Assembly: GCA_023150835.1 (NCBI GenBank)
Contig: JAKLKB010000043.1
Span: forward strand, 9,422-73,421
Origin: Myxococcota bacterium
GTDB lineage: Bacteria; Myxococcota_C; UBA6777
DNA: 64,000 nucleotides
Direction of reading: 5' to 3'
Part shown: positions 18,454 through 27,921 of the stretch, piece after piece
How the letters are laid out: each line of letters opens with the position of its first letter
Numbering within the stretch: the first letter of the stretch is position 1
Made by a program: the position numbers and the translations under genes
Notes under the pieces: model-generated
Databases searched by the model: none
What the model was told of the DNA's origin: nothing
The model's input: the letters and a program-made list of their open reading frames with translations, nothing else

Positions 18454-18675
18454 ATGCCCAAAAAACTGCTTTTTTTATTCTTCGTTGTTTGTTCTGGTCT
18501 GTTGTTTTCTGCGAACCTTCCTGCCCCGTCAGCCCCTTGTCAACAAAAAAACATTGGTGACACCTGTACTTATGGCTATGGTTGCAGCAACAACGGAACT
18601 TGCCAACTGGATCCCAAGTGCAAAGAAGATCCGAACAGCAAGGTGCGGCGTTGCGTGATCTGCAAGACTCGGTAG
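18454..18675 (+). CDS. Small secreted Cys-rich peptide
   Basis: The ATG at 18454 is 6 bases after GGAGG; upstream in-frame ATGs at 18361 and 18400 lack comparable sites. The 73-residue product has a signal peptide (MPKKLLFLFFVVCSGLLFSA) and a mature part of about 50 residues with seven Cys (APCQQKNIGDTCTYGYGC, NGTCQLDPKC, RRCVICKTR). The pattern of Cys pairs resembles small disulfide-bonded EGF- or DKK-like modules. It is not recognisable as a known family. The srkA gene begins 43 bp later on the same strand. Confidence 0.65.
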   Translation: MPKKLLFLFFVVCSGLLFSANLPAPSAPCQQKNIGDTCTYGYGCSNNGTCQLDPKCKEDPNSKVRRCVICKTR

Positions 18676-18718
18676 TCGTTTGTATCCGACTAAATGAGAA
18701 AATAGAAAGGTTTTTTTG

Positions 18719-19777
18719 ATGAGTTCATCTGCATGGGGTGATGTTGAAACCCAATACTTTGTCTCGTTAACACCCGACCGTATCCTTGATGCTGTCGAAG
18801 CTTCGGGACTGCGTTGCACAGGCCGTTGCCTGCAACTCAACAGCATGGAAAACCGCGTCTATGAGATCGAGATCGTCCTTGATGATGATGTCGTGGTGAA
18901 GAGTCCTTCGGATCGTTTTCGCGTGGTGAAGTTCTATCGGCCCGGGCGTTGGAGCAAAGAACAGATCCTTGACGAGCATCAATTTTTGCTTGACCTCCAA
19001 ACCGAGGATCTGCCTGTGGCTGCACCCGAACGCTTTCCTGACGGCCAAACCCTCCATTGCCTCGGCGATCTCTCGATCTACTACTGTGTCTTTCCGAAGT
19101 TTGGGGGCAGAAATCCCGACGAATTGAGCGTCGATCAGCTCGAACAGTTGGGGCGTTTGTATGCCCGTGTCCACAACGTCGGTGCGCTTCGCCCTGCCAC
19201 CCATCGCTTGACCTTAAACCCCACTACCTACGGCCTCGACAATCTTCGCTATATCCTCGAAGAAAAGCTCTTGCCTCCCGAACACCAACGCCCTTATCGC
19301 GATCTTGTCGAAGCTCTTTGCAAGCACACCGAGCCTTGGTTTGCGAAAACGCCGATACAGCGCGTTCATGGCGATGCGCACCTTGGGAACTTGCTCTGGC
19401 ATCCTGACCGTGGCCCCCGTCTTGTGGACTTCGACGATATGGTCATGGGTCCGCCTGTCCAAGATATCTGGCTCGCCACACCCGGGCGCGATGCGTGGTC
19501 TCTACAAGAACGCGAGATCTTGCTCGAAGGCTACGAGCAGATGCGCGACTTTGATCGCCAAAGCCTCCGATTGATCGAACCTTTGCGCGCCTTGCGATTT
19601 GTCCACTTTCACGCATGGATCGGCAAACGCTGGAAAGATCAAGCCTTCCCTCGTGCCTTCCCACAATACGGAACCCCCAACTATTGGGCCGAAGCTGTCA
19701 ACGATCTCCGCGAACAACTCCGCCTGATCCAAGAAACCTCCACCAGCCATCCCATGCACCACACGATATCTGAGTGA
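18719..19777 (+). CDS. srkA: Stress response kinase A
   Basis: The 352-residue protein matches SrkA (YihE/RdoA) along its length in the features that define it. These are LNSMENRVYEIEI near the N-terminus, VVKFYRPGRWSKEQILDEH with the ATP-binding Lys, FPKFGGRNPDEL, the catalytic loop RVHGDAHLGNLLW, the metal-binding LVDFDDMVMGPPVQDIW, and LIEPLRALRFVHFHAWIGKRW near the end. SrkA is a cytosolic Ser/Thr kinase of the aminoglycoside-phosphotransferase fold; in E. coli it counters stress-induced death downstream of the Cpx response. It usually sits with dsbA; no dsbA is seen here. The start ATG 18719 follows AGAAAGG. The last residues (HTISE) and the stop codon lie within the edge of a family B repeat, so the native end may have been altered. 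Confidence 0.92.
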   Translation: MSSSAWGDVETQYFVSLTPDRILDAVEASGLRCTGRCLQLNSMENRVYEIEIVLDDDVVVKSPSDRFRVVKFYRPGRWSKEQILDEHQFLLDLQTEDLPVAAPERFPDGQTLHCLGDLSIYYCVFPKFGGRNPDELSVDQLEQLGRLYARVHNVGALRPATHRLTLNPTTYGLDNLRYILEEKLLPPEHQRPYRDLVEALCKHTEPWFAKTPIQRVHGDAHLGNLLWHPDRGPRLVDFDDMVMGPPVQDIWLATPGRDAWSLQEREILLEGYEQMRDFDRQSLRLIEPLRALRFVHFHAWIGKRWKDQAFPRAFPQYGTPNYWAEAVNDLREQLRLIQETSTSHPMHHTISE

Positions 19778-19870
19778 AGTGTGATCGCCATGTCGATGCG
19801 ATCCGCTGTAATTGCCCTATTCTTGGGCAGCCACAGGGGGCTGCCCCTACGTTTCACAATCACGCACCAA
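19763..19870 (-). repeat. Dispersed repeat family B, copy 8, overlapping the srkA stop
   Basis: Minus-strand copy whose ATATCGTGT end forms the last codons of srkA. Its other end is amplified in the 66-bp tandem array that follows. Confidence 0.82.
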
Positions 19871-20000
19871 ACTTTGAGGCCGTCGCTAAACAACAAAAAG
19901 CACGGGCTGCCCCTACGTTTCACGATCACGCACCGAACTTTGAGGCCATCGCTAAACAACAAAAAGCACGGGCTGCCCCTACGTTTCACGATCACGCACC
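19849..20000 (+). repeat. 66-bp tandem array derived from a B element
   Basis: Two full 66-bp units and a 20-base partial third begin acgtttcac and contain tttgaggcc and the B-element phrase gggctgcccct. They appear to have arisen by duplication of the end of the adjacent B copy. Between 20001 and the kinase gene (20397) nothing convincing was seen. Confidence 0.9.
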
Positions 20001-20397
20001 CTGCGGATCTCGCACCACCTGTCCAATATCTGAACACCTCTGCCAGCGACTGCTCAATCGCTGCACACTAATCTGTTCAGATCGCAAACAGATCGCGTGT
20101 GCTTTTTACAGCGGGCCTCTTTGCAGTTTGGGCGGATCTCCCTTGTTGCGCTGCATCGCAAGCCCCGCAACATACGTATGGCACGATCTTTGTTGAAGCG
20201 GCCCGAGCGCTGAAACAGCCGATGCCCACCCACAAAGGATGTCAGATACTTGCAAGCACTTTCCTCTTGCGCTATGAAGAGGCATCCCTTGGTGGTCTCT
20301 CGACACGGCATGGCTTCACAAGTACGACCCCACAAACGATATCTCATTCAACTCCCTAGACAATCGAGGGTTTGGATTCTTTTGCAAGGAGAGGTGT

Positions 20398-23300
20398 GTG
20401 GTGATCTTCCCAGAAATCAAAGCAGGGATGCGCATCGGTCGCGACCCCGACGAGCAGAAGAAACAGTATGTCCTTGAAAAACCTTTGGGGGACGGTGGAC
20501 AAGCCCAAGTCTGGCGAGCCAAAAAGTACGGAGATCGGGGGTTTTATACCGAAGTCGCTCTCAAGCTGCTCGATCCTTCCCCTGCACCCGGCTACACCCC
20601 CGAAAAGATGGAAAGCCTCTTCTTCTCCGAGGCGATGGTCACCAGCCGCCTCCAAAACTCTGAATTCTTCGTCAAAGTCCACGATGCTTTCCGCGATCCC
20701 ACCCGCAATCTCTTTGGCATCGAGATGGAGATCTTGTACGGCCTCGATTTCCAAAAACTTGCCGAATTTTACGCCACCTCTGGCCTTCCTCTCGTCCCCT
20801 TGCATCATCCGCCCTCTCTGCGCAAAAAGCCCTCTCACAAAGCTGCCTTGCCTTGGCAGGTCGTCTTCTCTCTTTTTTCTCAAGTCTTTCAAGGTCTTGC
20901 CTATGCGCACACCGCAAAAGACTCCGATGGCAAGCCCCTCAATCTGATCCACCGCGATATCAAGCCACCCAACCTCATGCTCTGTCACAATGGCCGCATC
21001 AAGATCATCGATCTCGGTATCGCCCGATGGGATCAGCGCGATGAAGCGATCGCTACCCATGACTCCTCTAGCAAAGGCACCGTCGGCTATCTCGCTCCCG
21101 AGATCATCCTCGCCAACGACGGCAAATCCACCCCTTCTTCCCAAGCCTCTCCTCAAAGCGACTTATTCTCCGCAGGCGTCGTTCTTTACGAACTGCTCAC
21201 GTCCTTTCCTGCCCTCACCAAAGGGTATCTCTGGGAATATCTGATGGATATCGGCCAACTCGACACCCATCCGCCCGTCCATCCCTGCGAGATCGTTCCC
21301 TCTCTTCCTCGTGACGCTGGCCTGCTCGTTCTCCAACTCCTCAAAAAGAATCCTCGCGAACGCCCCGTCAGCGCCCACGAAACCTTCTCCATGATCAATC
21401 ACATCCTCCGCCACCACAAAGCCTACATGAGCAGCGATGACCTTCAACATTGGTTTGCTCAAGTCCGTGGCGAACACACCACGCCTCCTCCTCGCACCGC
21501 CCATTACGACGCCTCCACCCTACAAGCCGCCGCTCGACTCGCACAACAACACGATGCCCCCATCCCTCCCCTACACCCTCTTGCTTCCTCTTCTTCCCTT
21601 TCCTCCGAACACCCTCTTGCTTCCTCTTCTTCCCTTTCCTCCGAACACTCTCTTGCTTCCTCTTCTTCTCTTTCTACCGAACAGGCTCGCATCGAGACCG
21701 CTCATCTCGATGATCACTCCCTTTCTTTTCTGCGCAAAGATCTCTCCGCACCTTCTCCTTCTTCTGAGCGCCTCCCTTCCCCCCGTCCTTCCGACTCTTC
21801 CCTTGCCCTCTCTCCTCTCTCCGTCGATGATTCCTTGCTCGATCCCGCTTACTTCGATGAGCCTTCTCGCTCTCTCCTTCGCAAAAATCCCCCTGCTGCG
21901 GCTTCTTCCACTTCTTCCCGTCCTTCCACTTCGCCTTCTTCAGCCACTTCCTCCGCTCCATCCGCACAGCCCACCTCGCCTACCTCGCCCACAAGCGTTG
22001 CTTCCGCTACATCTTCCGCCACTTCGACGCTTTCCGCTCCTTCTTCTCCCACTCCTTCCTCCCAAGACGCCGCCTATTACGCGCCCACTGTCTTGCGCAT
22101 CCCTTCTCCTTTGCTTGATGCTCCCACTGACCTCCTTGTCCAAGAGCGCCATCTCCTCGCCACCGACGCCTCTTTTGACCACGACGCTCCTTTGCTTTCC
22201 CATCCCGATCTCAAGCCTTATACGCCCAAAACTCCCAAGTCTTCCCCCGATCCTCGACTTAAGACTTTTTCTCAACCGCTCCCCGACGAACTTTCCGCTG
22301 CTTCCAGCCAAGACGCCCTCGATGCTTTGTCTATGCGCCCCCCCACCGGCATCCTCGTCGGTGTCGAGGGCCGCGAGTTGCTCCTTCAAGCCATCGAAGA
22401 AGCCAACCTCCGTATGCCCACACAACAGGACATCCGCCTCCCTTCTTCTCACCTACCTGCTTTTCCCGATAATTCCGCCCTTCCCAACGCCCTCTCCTCT
22501 TCCCAATCCGCAAATGCCCTTCCCAACGCCCTCTCCTCTTCCCAATCCGCAAATGCCCGTCCCAACGCCATCTCCTCTTCCGTCGCCGAACCGACCGCAC
22601 ACACCAAGACTTCCCACGAGAACACCTCCGTTGGCTCTTCTTCCCATCCTCTCGAAGCGACCGCCTCTTCCGATGCTTCCACTCCCACTCTTCCTACCTT
22701 TGTTTGGGTCGGCGGGCTTCTTCTCGCTTTCCTCGGCGTTGCCTTGGGCTGGATGGTCGTTCGGCAGCTTCTCCACAAATCGACGCTCCTCCCCGATGAT
22801 GCTGGCCTTCACGCTTCTGTTGCTCCCCATCCGCTCCGCGCTTCCCCCAACGCTCCCTCCCTACGCACCGAACCTTCTCAACGCACCGAGCCTTCCCTAC
22901 GCACCGAGCCTTCCCTACGCACCGAACCTTCCCTACAGGCCGATCTGCGTACCGAACCACCTGCGCTCCGTCGCCGCGCCGCTGCTCGCCGCCCCTTTCT
23001 CCGGCGCAAACGCCCACAACATCGGCCTGTTCACGCTCTTTCCGCTCCATCCCTGCTTTCCCTGCCTCCCCGCACTCCGCCTACTCCGCCCACCACGCCC
23101 GAACCCCGCATCGCTATCCTTACCGTCCCTCAAACACCGCCCAAGCTTGTCTTGCGTGTTTTCGGCAACACTTGTTCACTCTTTAACCAAGAACAAGGTT
23201 TCGGCCAGCGCTCCATTTACCGACTTACTCTCCACGAAGGCACGCATCACTTCCGCTGTATCAATCGAAAAAAAAACATCCAGTGGCGTTTTCAGGCCCA

Positions 23301-23550
23301 TCTCCGACTCGGCAAAACTTTCGAGATTCAAAAAGATCTCTCCACCGGCAAAATCTTTTTACTTTCCAACCCTTGGTCTGAGATCCTTCTTCAAGGCATC
23401 GGTGTTCTCGGGCAAAGCGGAGAACCTATTGAGCTTCCTGTTGGCCGCCATCGACTGCTTCTCAAAAAGCAAGGTAAAGATCACCCTATCCAAAGCATTG
23501 TTGTGACTGTCCGCCCCAACGACGTCCTTCGGACCGTCGTTCGTTGGTAA
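20398..23550 (+). CDS. Transmembrane Ser/Thr protein kinase with long Ser/Pro linker and PEGA-like C-terminus
   Basis: The product is about 1,050 residues, starting at GTG 20398 (or the adjacent GTG 20401) after AAGGAGAGG. Residues 25-350 are a Hanks-type kinase: LGDGGQAQVW loop, VALKLL Lys, HRDIKPPNLM catalytic loop, DLG in place of DFG, and GTVGYLAPE. A Ser/Pro-rich linker follows, with repeated LASSSSLSSEHP (36-bp units, about 21577) and NALSSSQSANA units (39-bp, about 22490). A single membrane helix (FVWVGGLLLAFLGVALGW) is at about residue 770. The external part begins with RTEPSL repeats and ends in a beta domain resembling PEGA. It likely senses an envelope signal and phosphorylates cytosolic targets. 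The next gene starts 17 bp later. Part of this kinase gene recurs as a degraded copy at 28.1 kb. Confidence 0.9.
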   Translation: MVIFPEIKAGMRIGRDPDEQKKQYVLEKPLGDGGQAQVWRAKKYGDRGFYTEVALKLLDPSPAPGYTPEKMESLFFSEAMVTSRLQNSEFFVKVHDAFRDPTRNLFGIEMEILYGLDFQKLAEFYATSGLPLVPLHHPPSLRKKPSHKAALPWQVVFSLFSQVFQGLAYAHTAKDSDGKPLNLIHRDIKPPNLMLCHNGRIKIIDLGIARWDQRDEAIATHDSSSKGTVGYLAPEIILANDGKSTPSSQASPQSDLFSAGVVLYELLTSFPALTKGYLWEYLMDIGQLDTHPPVHPCEIVPSLPRDAGLLVLQLLKKNPRERPVSAHETFSMINHILRHHKAYMSSDDLQHWFAQVRGEHTTPPPRTAHYDASTLQAAARLAQQHDAPIPPLHPLASSSSLSSEHPLASSSSLSSEHSLASSSSLSTEQARIETAHLDDHSLSFLRKDLSAPSPSSERLPSPRPSDSSLALSPLSVDDSLLDPAYFDEPSRSLLRKNPPAAASSTSSRPSTSPSSATSSAPSAQPTSPTSPTSVASATSSATSTLSAPSSPTPSSQDAAYYAPTVLRIPSPLLDAPTDLLVQERHLLATDASFDHDAPLLSHPDLKPYTPKTPKSSPDPRLKTFSQPLPDELSAASSQDALDALSMRPPTGILVGVEGRELLLQAIEEANLRMPTQQDIRLPSSHLPAFPDNSALPNALSSSQSANALPNALSSSQSANARPNAISSSVAEPTAHTKTSHENTSVGSSSHPLEATASSDASTPTLPTFVWVGGLLLAFLGVALGWMVVRQLLHKSTLLPDDAGLHASVAPHPLRASPNAPSLRTEPSQRTEPSLRTEPSLRTEPSLQADLRTEPPALRRRAAARRPFLRRKRPQHRPVHALSAPSLLSLPPRTPPTPPTTPEPRIAILTVPQTPPKLVLRVFGNTCSLFNQEQGFGQRSIYRLTLHEGTHHFRCINRKKNIQWRFQAHLRLGKTFEIQKDLSTGKIFLLSNPWSEILLQGIGVLGQSGEPIELPVGRHRLLLKKQGKDHPIQSIVVTVRPNDVLRTVVRW

Positions 23551-23567
23551 GAGATGGAGGTTTTTTC

Positions 23568-24293
23568 ATGTTTTTCTTCAGGCTTTTTTGCCTGTTTTGC
23601 CTTCTTGTTTCCTGTACGCCTGTTTGGGCGGATGCTCCACTCAAAGCACTCGTTGAAAAAGTCGATAACCTCGATCCCAAGGCCATGACACAGATTGAAC
23701 GCCATCTCCAAGACAGCGCACTCACACCGCAAAAACGCGCACAACTCTTACAACTCAAATCTGTCGTCCATCTCAACAACCTCCGTATGACCGAAGCTCG
23801 CGCTGTTTTTGAACAAGCACTCGCTGCCGATCCCAAGCTTTCCTTGCTCGGCAACCTCAGCCCAAACAACCGTGCAAAGTATGAAGCATGGCGTACTGAT
23901 TTCTTACAAAAACAAATTTCTCCGCTCCGCCGCCTTCCCCCTCCCAATACAGAACCCCGTACAATGGGCCGCGTCTTGTACGGTGTCCTTTTGGGTCTTG
24001 GTGTTGCGGCTGCCGTTGCGGGCGGAATTACCAGCGGCCTTGCCAGCGCAAATATCGACGAATACAACAAATTACAAGGCGACCCGAACAACGCTAGAAA
24101 AAAGCTCGAATTGCACAACAGCGCTCAAACAATGGGCATTCTTGGGATTGCTTCGTTTGTAGCGGGCGGCGTTCTGGTTGTGGCGGGTGTTATCGTTGCT
24201 GTTCTCGTTGAAACTTCCCCCTCTTCTCGTCCTCCATCTACGCCTTTTCTTACAAAAAACGAGACCCGCGCTTTGTTTTTGGAGTCTTTTTAA
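23568..24293 (+). CDS. Small membrane protein downstream of the kinase
   Basis: The ATG at 23568 follows GGAGG and lies 17 bp after the kinase stop, so the two are probably cotranscribed. The 241-residue product has an N-terminal signal (FFFRLFCLFCLLVSC or cleavage after VWADA; a lipoprotein is possible at LVSC). A helical, TPR-like region follows (residues 25-120, LRMTEARAVFEQALAADPKL). Two glycine-rich membrane helices (VLYGVLLGLGVAAAVAGGI and GILGIASFVAGGVLVVAG) come near the C-terminus, then a short Ser/Pro tail. This layout is common in proteins encoded next to myxobacterial Ser/Thr kinases, which suggests a partner or substrate; that is inference. Confidence 0.72.
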   Translation: MFFFRLFCLFCLLVSCTPVWADAPLKALVEKVDNLDPKAMTQIERHLQDSALTPQKRAQLLQLKSVVHLNNLRMTEARAVFEQALAADPKLSLLGNLSPNNRAKYEAWRTDFLQKQISPLRRLPPPNTEPRTMGRVLYGVLLGLGVAAAVAGGITSGLASANIDEYNKLQGDPNNARKKLELHNSAQTMGILGIASFVAGGVLVVAGVIVAVLVETSPSSRPPSTPFLTKNETRALFLESF

Positions 24294-24343
24294 GTGCCTT
24301 TCTTTTTCCCCAGAGGCCACATACCAAAAAGGAGGTTTGTGTG

Positions 24344-26173
24344 ATGACTTTTCCCTTTTCTGGGAAGCCTCGGGTCACAAGAATATCTCTTGCCGTTTTT
24401 GTTTTTGGGTTCTTACTTTTGCACCAAACGGCCTGTTTACCTCCTCCGCTCAGTCTCGATTGCGATTTCTGTTTCGACGGAACCTGCGGAGTCAACACGG
24501 GCTTTGTATGCAAAGACGGCTATTGTGTCCCTGAGAGCGACCCCAATCCCGCTCGCTGCAAAACTGAACTCCCTGACGGCGGTTTGGAAAAGACCGAACC
24601 CCTCGACGAGACCTCTCCCGAAGAGGCCACCAACCCCGAAGAGGCCGCAAATCCCGAAGAACCCACCTCTCCCGAACCTGAGCCTTACATCGAAACTGAA
24701 CCCGAACGCCCTGAAACCCCCGACACTCAACACGTCCTCATCACCCTGCTTGAAGGCGATGATGATCGAGAGCAACCTCTCTCCTACCCCACCGGCACTT
24801 CCGCGCCTCCAAACGCCAAAGAAGCCAAATTCCGATTCCGCACTTCATGGCGTGTCTTCGGTGCAAACCTGCGCCGCATCGACTCTTGGAAACTTCAATC
24901 CAAAGACAAATCTCAGACTTTTACTCTCAATGCTACCGACATAAAGGATACCGACATGAAACTCACTCTCCCTGCTGCCCTCACTGCGGGCTTTTTTACT
25001 CTCCTCGGACTCATTGGTACCACACCCACCGTTCAAGCCGAAGTTTACGTTCTCCAAGGCAAAGACGGCAAAGACGGCAAAGACGGCGCACAAGGCCCCA
25101 AAGGCGACACCGGCACGCAAGGCCCCGCTGGGAAAGACGGCCTCGGCTTCGATCCGACCACCGTCACCTTCGTCAACGCCCTCAAATCCGCTGTCTCCAT
25201 CCAAGGCAGCACCCTCACCTTCAAAGCCGACACCATCACCGTCGACACAAAAACCTTCACCGTCAAAGGCGATACCAAACAAACCACCCTCACACTCGAC
25301 GACTCCGCCCAAACCATCACCCTCAAAAACGCCAACCTTCACATCCAAAGCGGTTCTGGCTCCACCGACGGCACCGTCAACGGCTTTGGTAACCTGATCC
25401 TCGGCTACAACGAAGACGGTGGCACCGCAAAAACACGTACCGGTTCTCACAATCTCATCCTTGGTAGGGAACACAGTTACACCGAACATTCGTCCATCCT
25501 TTCTGGCACCAAGCACACCGTCAACGCCCCCTACGCTTCCGCCATCGGTGGCTCTTCCAATACCATCACCAGCAATGCCCCCCACGCCGTTGCCATCGCT
25601 GGAGCGAACAATACCTTCGCTTCCTCTCGCACTGCTCTTTACGCAGCCTCTCTTGGCGGGGAAGATAATCAAATAAATTCCAACTACGCCGCCGCTGTCG
25701 CTGGACAAAATAACAGTAATACAGGGACGCATGCCGCCGCTGTCGCTGGACAAAATAACAGCATCACAGCGACCCATGCCGCCACTCTCGCCGGCGGTGG
25801 AACGGACGCGAACAACGACAAAAACACCGTTTCTCAGTCTCACGCGGCTGCTGTCGCTGGGCAAAAGAATACTGTCAACGGTAAGAATGCCGCCGCTGTC
25901 GCTGGACAAAATAACACCGTTGACGGAACCCATGCCGCCGCTGTCGCTGGACAAAATAACAGTATCATAGGAACCCATGCCGCCACTCTCGCTGGCGGTG
26001 GAACGGACGCGAACAACCACAAAAACACCGTTTCTCAATCTCACTCGGCCATTCTAGGGGGGCAAAAAAACAACATCAACGTGAGTTCAAAGGCTGCCGT
26101 CGCTGTCTGCGGTTCTTTTGGCGTCAACTCCACTCTTTCCACCTCTTCCTGCTGTGTTGGTACACCTCCATAA
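24344..26173 (+). CDS. Collagen-like surface lipoprotein with YadA-like head repeats (paralog 1)
   Basis: ATG 24344 (or GTG 24341) follows AAGGAGG. The 609-residue product has a lipobox (LLLHQTAC), a Cys-rich module (CDFCFDGTCGVNTGFVCKDG) and an acidic NPEEA-type linker. After a small domain comes a second signal-peptide-like segment at about residues 205-232 (MKLTLPAALTAGFFTLLGLI, TVQA). It is followed by a short collagen-like GXY run (GKDGKDGKDGAQGPKGDTG), a beta-rich stalk, and about ten head repeats of AAAVAGQNNS type. These repeats resemble the left-handed roll of trimeric adhesins such as YadA. The ATG at 24956 of the inner signal has its own AAAGGA site 8 bases upstream, so a shorter secreted product could also be made. 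Adhesion is inferred from the architecture. The next gene is a diverged paralog. Confidence 0.8.
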   Translation: MTFPFSGKPRVTRISLAVFVFGFLLLHQTACLPPPLSLDCDFCFDGTCGVNTGFVCKDGYCVPESDPNPARCKTELPDGGLEKTEPLDETSPEEATNPEEAANPEEPTSPEPEPYIETEPERPETPDTQHVLITLLEGDDDREQPLSYPTGTSAPPNAKEAKFRFRTSWRVFGANLRRIDSWKLQSKDKSQTFTLNATDIKDTDMKLTLPAALTAGFFTLLGLIGTTPTVQAEVYVLQGKDGKDGKDGAQGPKGDTGTQGPAGKDGLGFDPTTVTFVNALKSAVSIQGSTLTFKADTITVDTKTFTVKGDTKQTTLTLDDSAQTITLKNANLHIQSGSGSTDGTVNGFGNLILGYNEDGGTAKTRTGSHNLILGREHSYTEHSSILSGTKHTVNAPYASAIGGSSNTITSNAPHAVAIAGANNTFASSRTALYAASLGGEDNQINSNYAAAVAGQNNSNTGTHAAAVAGQNNSITATHAATLAGGGTDANNDKNTVSQSHAAAVAGQKNTVNGKNAAAVAGQNNTVDGTHAAAVAGQNNSIIGTHAATLAGGGTDANNHKNTVSQSHSAILGGQKNNINVSSKAAVAVCGSFGVNSTLSTSSCCVGTPP

Positions 26174-26295
26174 CCCCTCCTCTCAAATAAAACACCGACC
26201 GCTCTTGACACCTGCCGTTGCCTCTGCCATCTCTCTCCACAGCGTCTGCTTTTTCTACCGCCCTTCACTTTTTTTCTTGACATCACGGAGGCCCC

Positions 26296-27921
26296 ATGCC
26301 ACCGCCCTTTTTCACGCACGCTCCTCCTTCCAAACCTGCAAACCACCGATACTTCGCCCTTTTCATCTCGACTCTCTTTGCACTCTCTCTTCTTCCCCTT
26401 CACTCCGCTTGTTTGCCTCCTGCTCCTCTCGACTGCAATCCTTGTCAAACCGACGGAACCTGCGGAGTGAACACGGGCTTTGTATGCAAAGACGGCTATT
26501 GTGTCTCTGAGAGCGACCCCAACCCTGCTCGCTGCAAAACCGAGCGCCCTGACGGCGGTTTGGAAAAGACCGAACCCCTTGACGAAACCTCTCCCGAAGA
26601 GACCACCAACCCCGAAGAGGCCACCAACCCCGAAGAGTCCGTCCACCCCGAGGATGGCGCTCCTCTTGATAACGAGCCTCTGCGCGAACAAGAACCTGAA
26701 CTTGTGATCAAGGAAACCGACAAGCCTTACATTGCGCGAGTCAACGGCAATGGCACCCAACTCGATGTCAACGCCAAAGATTCGCCTTTCAAACCCGACA
26801 AACCTCCCACCGCGCCTTCACCAAATCGCATCAAAGATGCCCTTGTCATCGAAGGCGCTCTGCTCGACCAGATCACACGATGGACACTCACTCCCGCAGA
26901 TCCCCAATCTTCCCATCCCACCCTTACATGGACAAACAACGAAATCACAAAGGGCCAAAACATGCTCACTCTTTCTTTTTCCAAAACAAAAACCATTCTG
27001 GCTGCTGGCTTGTTTCTTCTCACCGGCCTCTATGCACAAGGCAACGTTCAAGCACAAATCTTTGTTCTTCAAGGCGAAAAAGGCGAATCAGGGGCCAAAG
27101 GCGACAAAGGCGAGAAGGGCGACCCCGGACTCACCTCCTCCGAACAAACTCAACTCCAAGCCTTGTTGCCCAAGCTCAAAGCCAGTGGCAACAAACTGAT
27201 CCTCACCGCCGACGAGATCAGCTTTGAATCCGCCGCTGGCAACGAAGCTGCCAAGCTCGTCATCGACAGCGCTAAAAAAGAACTCTCTTTTTCGAGCGGA
27301 ACCACCATTTTTTCTTTCAACAGCACACAACTCACCGCCACCGCAAACCAAGTCAACGTCAACACCCCAAACTTCGAGATCAAGGGAGCCAACGCGACCT
27401 CTCTCAAACTCGATGACTCTGCTCGTTCTATCTCCTTACGTGTCACACAGAAAAATGCGACCACTCAGGCCACCTTTTCTCTTGAAGGCGGCGATGCGAA
27501 CGCCAATCCTGTTCCCCTGACCAAATACCCTCTCGCCACCTTTGATCGCACCAACGTCCAAGTCCAAAGTGGCGCTGGAAAAACGGACGCAGCCGTCAAC
27601 GGACTTGGAAATTTGATTGTCGGGTACAATGAAAAGCGCTCTCTAGGAAACGTGGTCAAAACGGGTTCTCATAACGCCATCATCGGCATGGAACATCACT
27701 ATTCAAGTTACGGCGGCTTTGTTCAAGGCAAAACGAATTCCATCACCGATACGTTCGCGGGGGTCTTTGGGGGGTCAGGGAACACGGCGAGTTCCTCAGG
27801 AGCGGGGGTCTTTGGGGGGTCAGGGAACACGGCTTCGGGGGTTTTTCCGGCGGTTCTCGGTGGTGTTGGAGAGCTTGTTCAATGTGGGGGTGGCTCCACC
27901 GTTGCTGTTTGCCAGAAATAG
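26296..27921 (+). CDS. Collagen-like surface lipoprotein (paralog 2)
   Basis: ATG 26296 follows GGAGG. The 541-residue product has the same plan as the preceding gene: lipobox (LLPLHSAC), Cys-rich module with CGVNTGFVCKDGYC, and an acidic EETTNPEEA linker. A central domain differs from paralog 1. An internal signal-like segment starts at residue 223 (MLTLSFSKTKTILAAGLFLL, NVQA), with a GXY run (GEKGESGAKGDKGEKGDPG), a beta stalk, and a shorter head with GGSGNTASS repeats ending in a Cys-containing tail. The inner ATG (26962) again has an SD-like AAAGGG 8 bases upstream. The N-terminal 120 residues are nearly identical between paralogs while the centres diverge, suggesting tandem duplication then change or conversion. 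It is probably exported and adhesive. Confidence 0.78.
   Translation: MPPPFFTHAPPSKPANHRYFALFISTLFALSLLPLHSACLPPAPLDCNPCQTDGTCGVNTGFVCKDGYCVSESDPNPARCKTERPDGGLEKTEPLDETSPEETTNPEEATNPEESVHPEDGAPLDNEPLREQEPELVIKETDKPYIARVNGNGTQLDVNAKDSPFKPDKPPTAPSPNRIKDALVIEGALLDQITRWTLTPADPQSSHPTLTWTNNEITKGQNMLTLSFSKTKTILAAGLFLLTGLYAQGNVQAQIFVLQGEKGESGAKGDKGEKGDPGLTSSEQTQLQALLPKLKASGNKLILTADEISFESAAGNEAAKLVIDSAKKELSFSSGTTIFSFNSTQLTATANQVNVNTPNFEIKGANATSLKLDDSARSISLRVTQKNATTQATFSLEGGDANANPVPLTKYPLATFDRTNVQVQSGAGKTDAAVNGLGNLIVGYNEKRSLGNVVKTGSHNAIIGMEHHYSSYGGFVQGKTNSITDTFAGVFGGSGNTASSSGAGVFGGSGNTASGVFPAVLGGVGELVQCGGGSTVAVCQK

Noticed and set aside
20099-20359. An 86-codon ORF before the kinase gene, with a hydrophobic start
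   Set aside because: No ribosome binding site, GTG start, and no conserved pattern; the gap otherwise contains repeats.
24845-26044. A 399-residue minus-strand frame with repeats
   Set aside because: It mirrors the repeats of the collagen-like lipoprotein on the plus strand and has no start signal.
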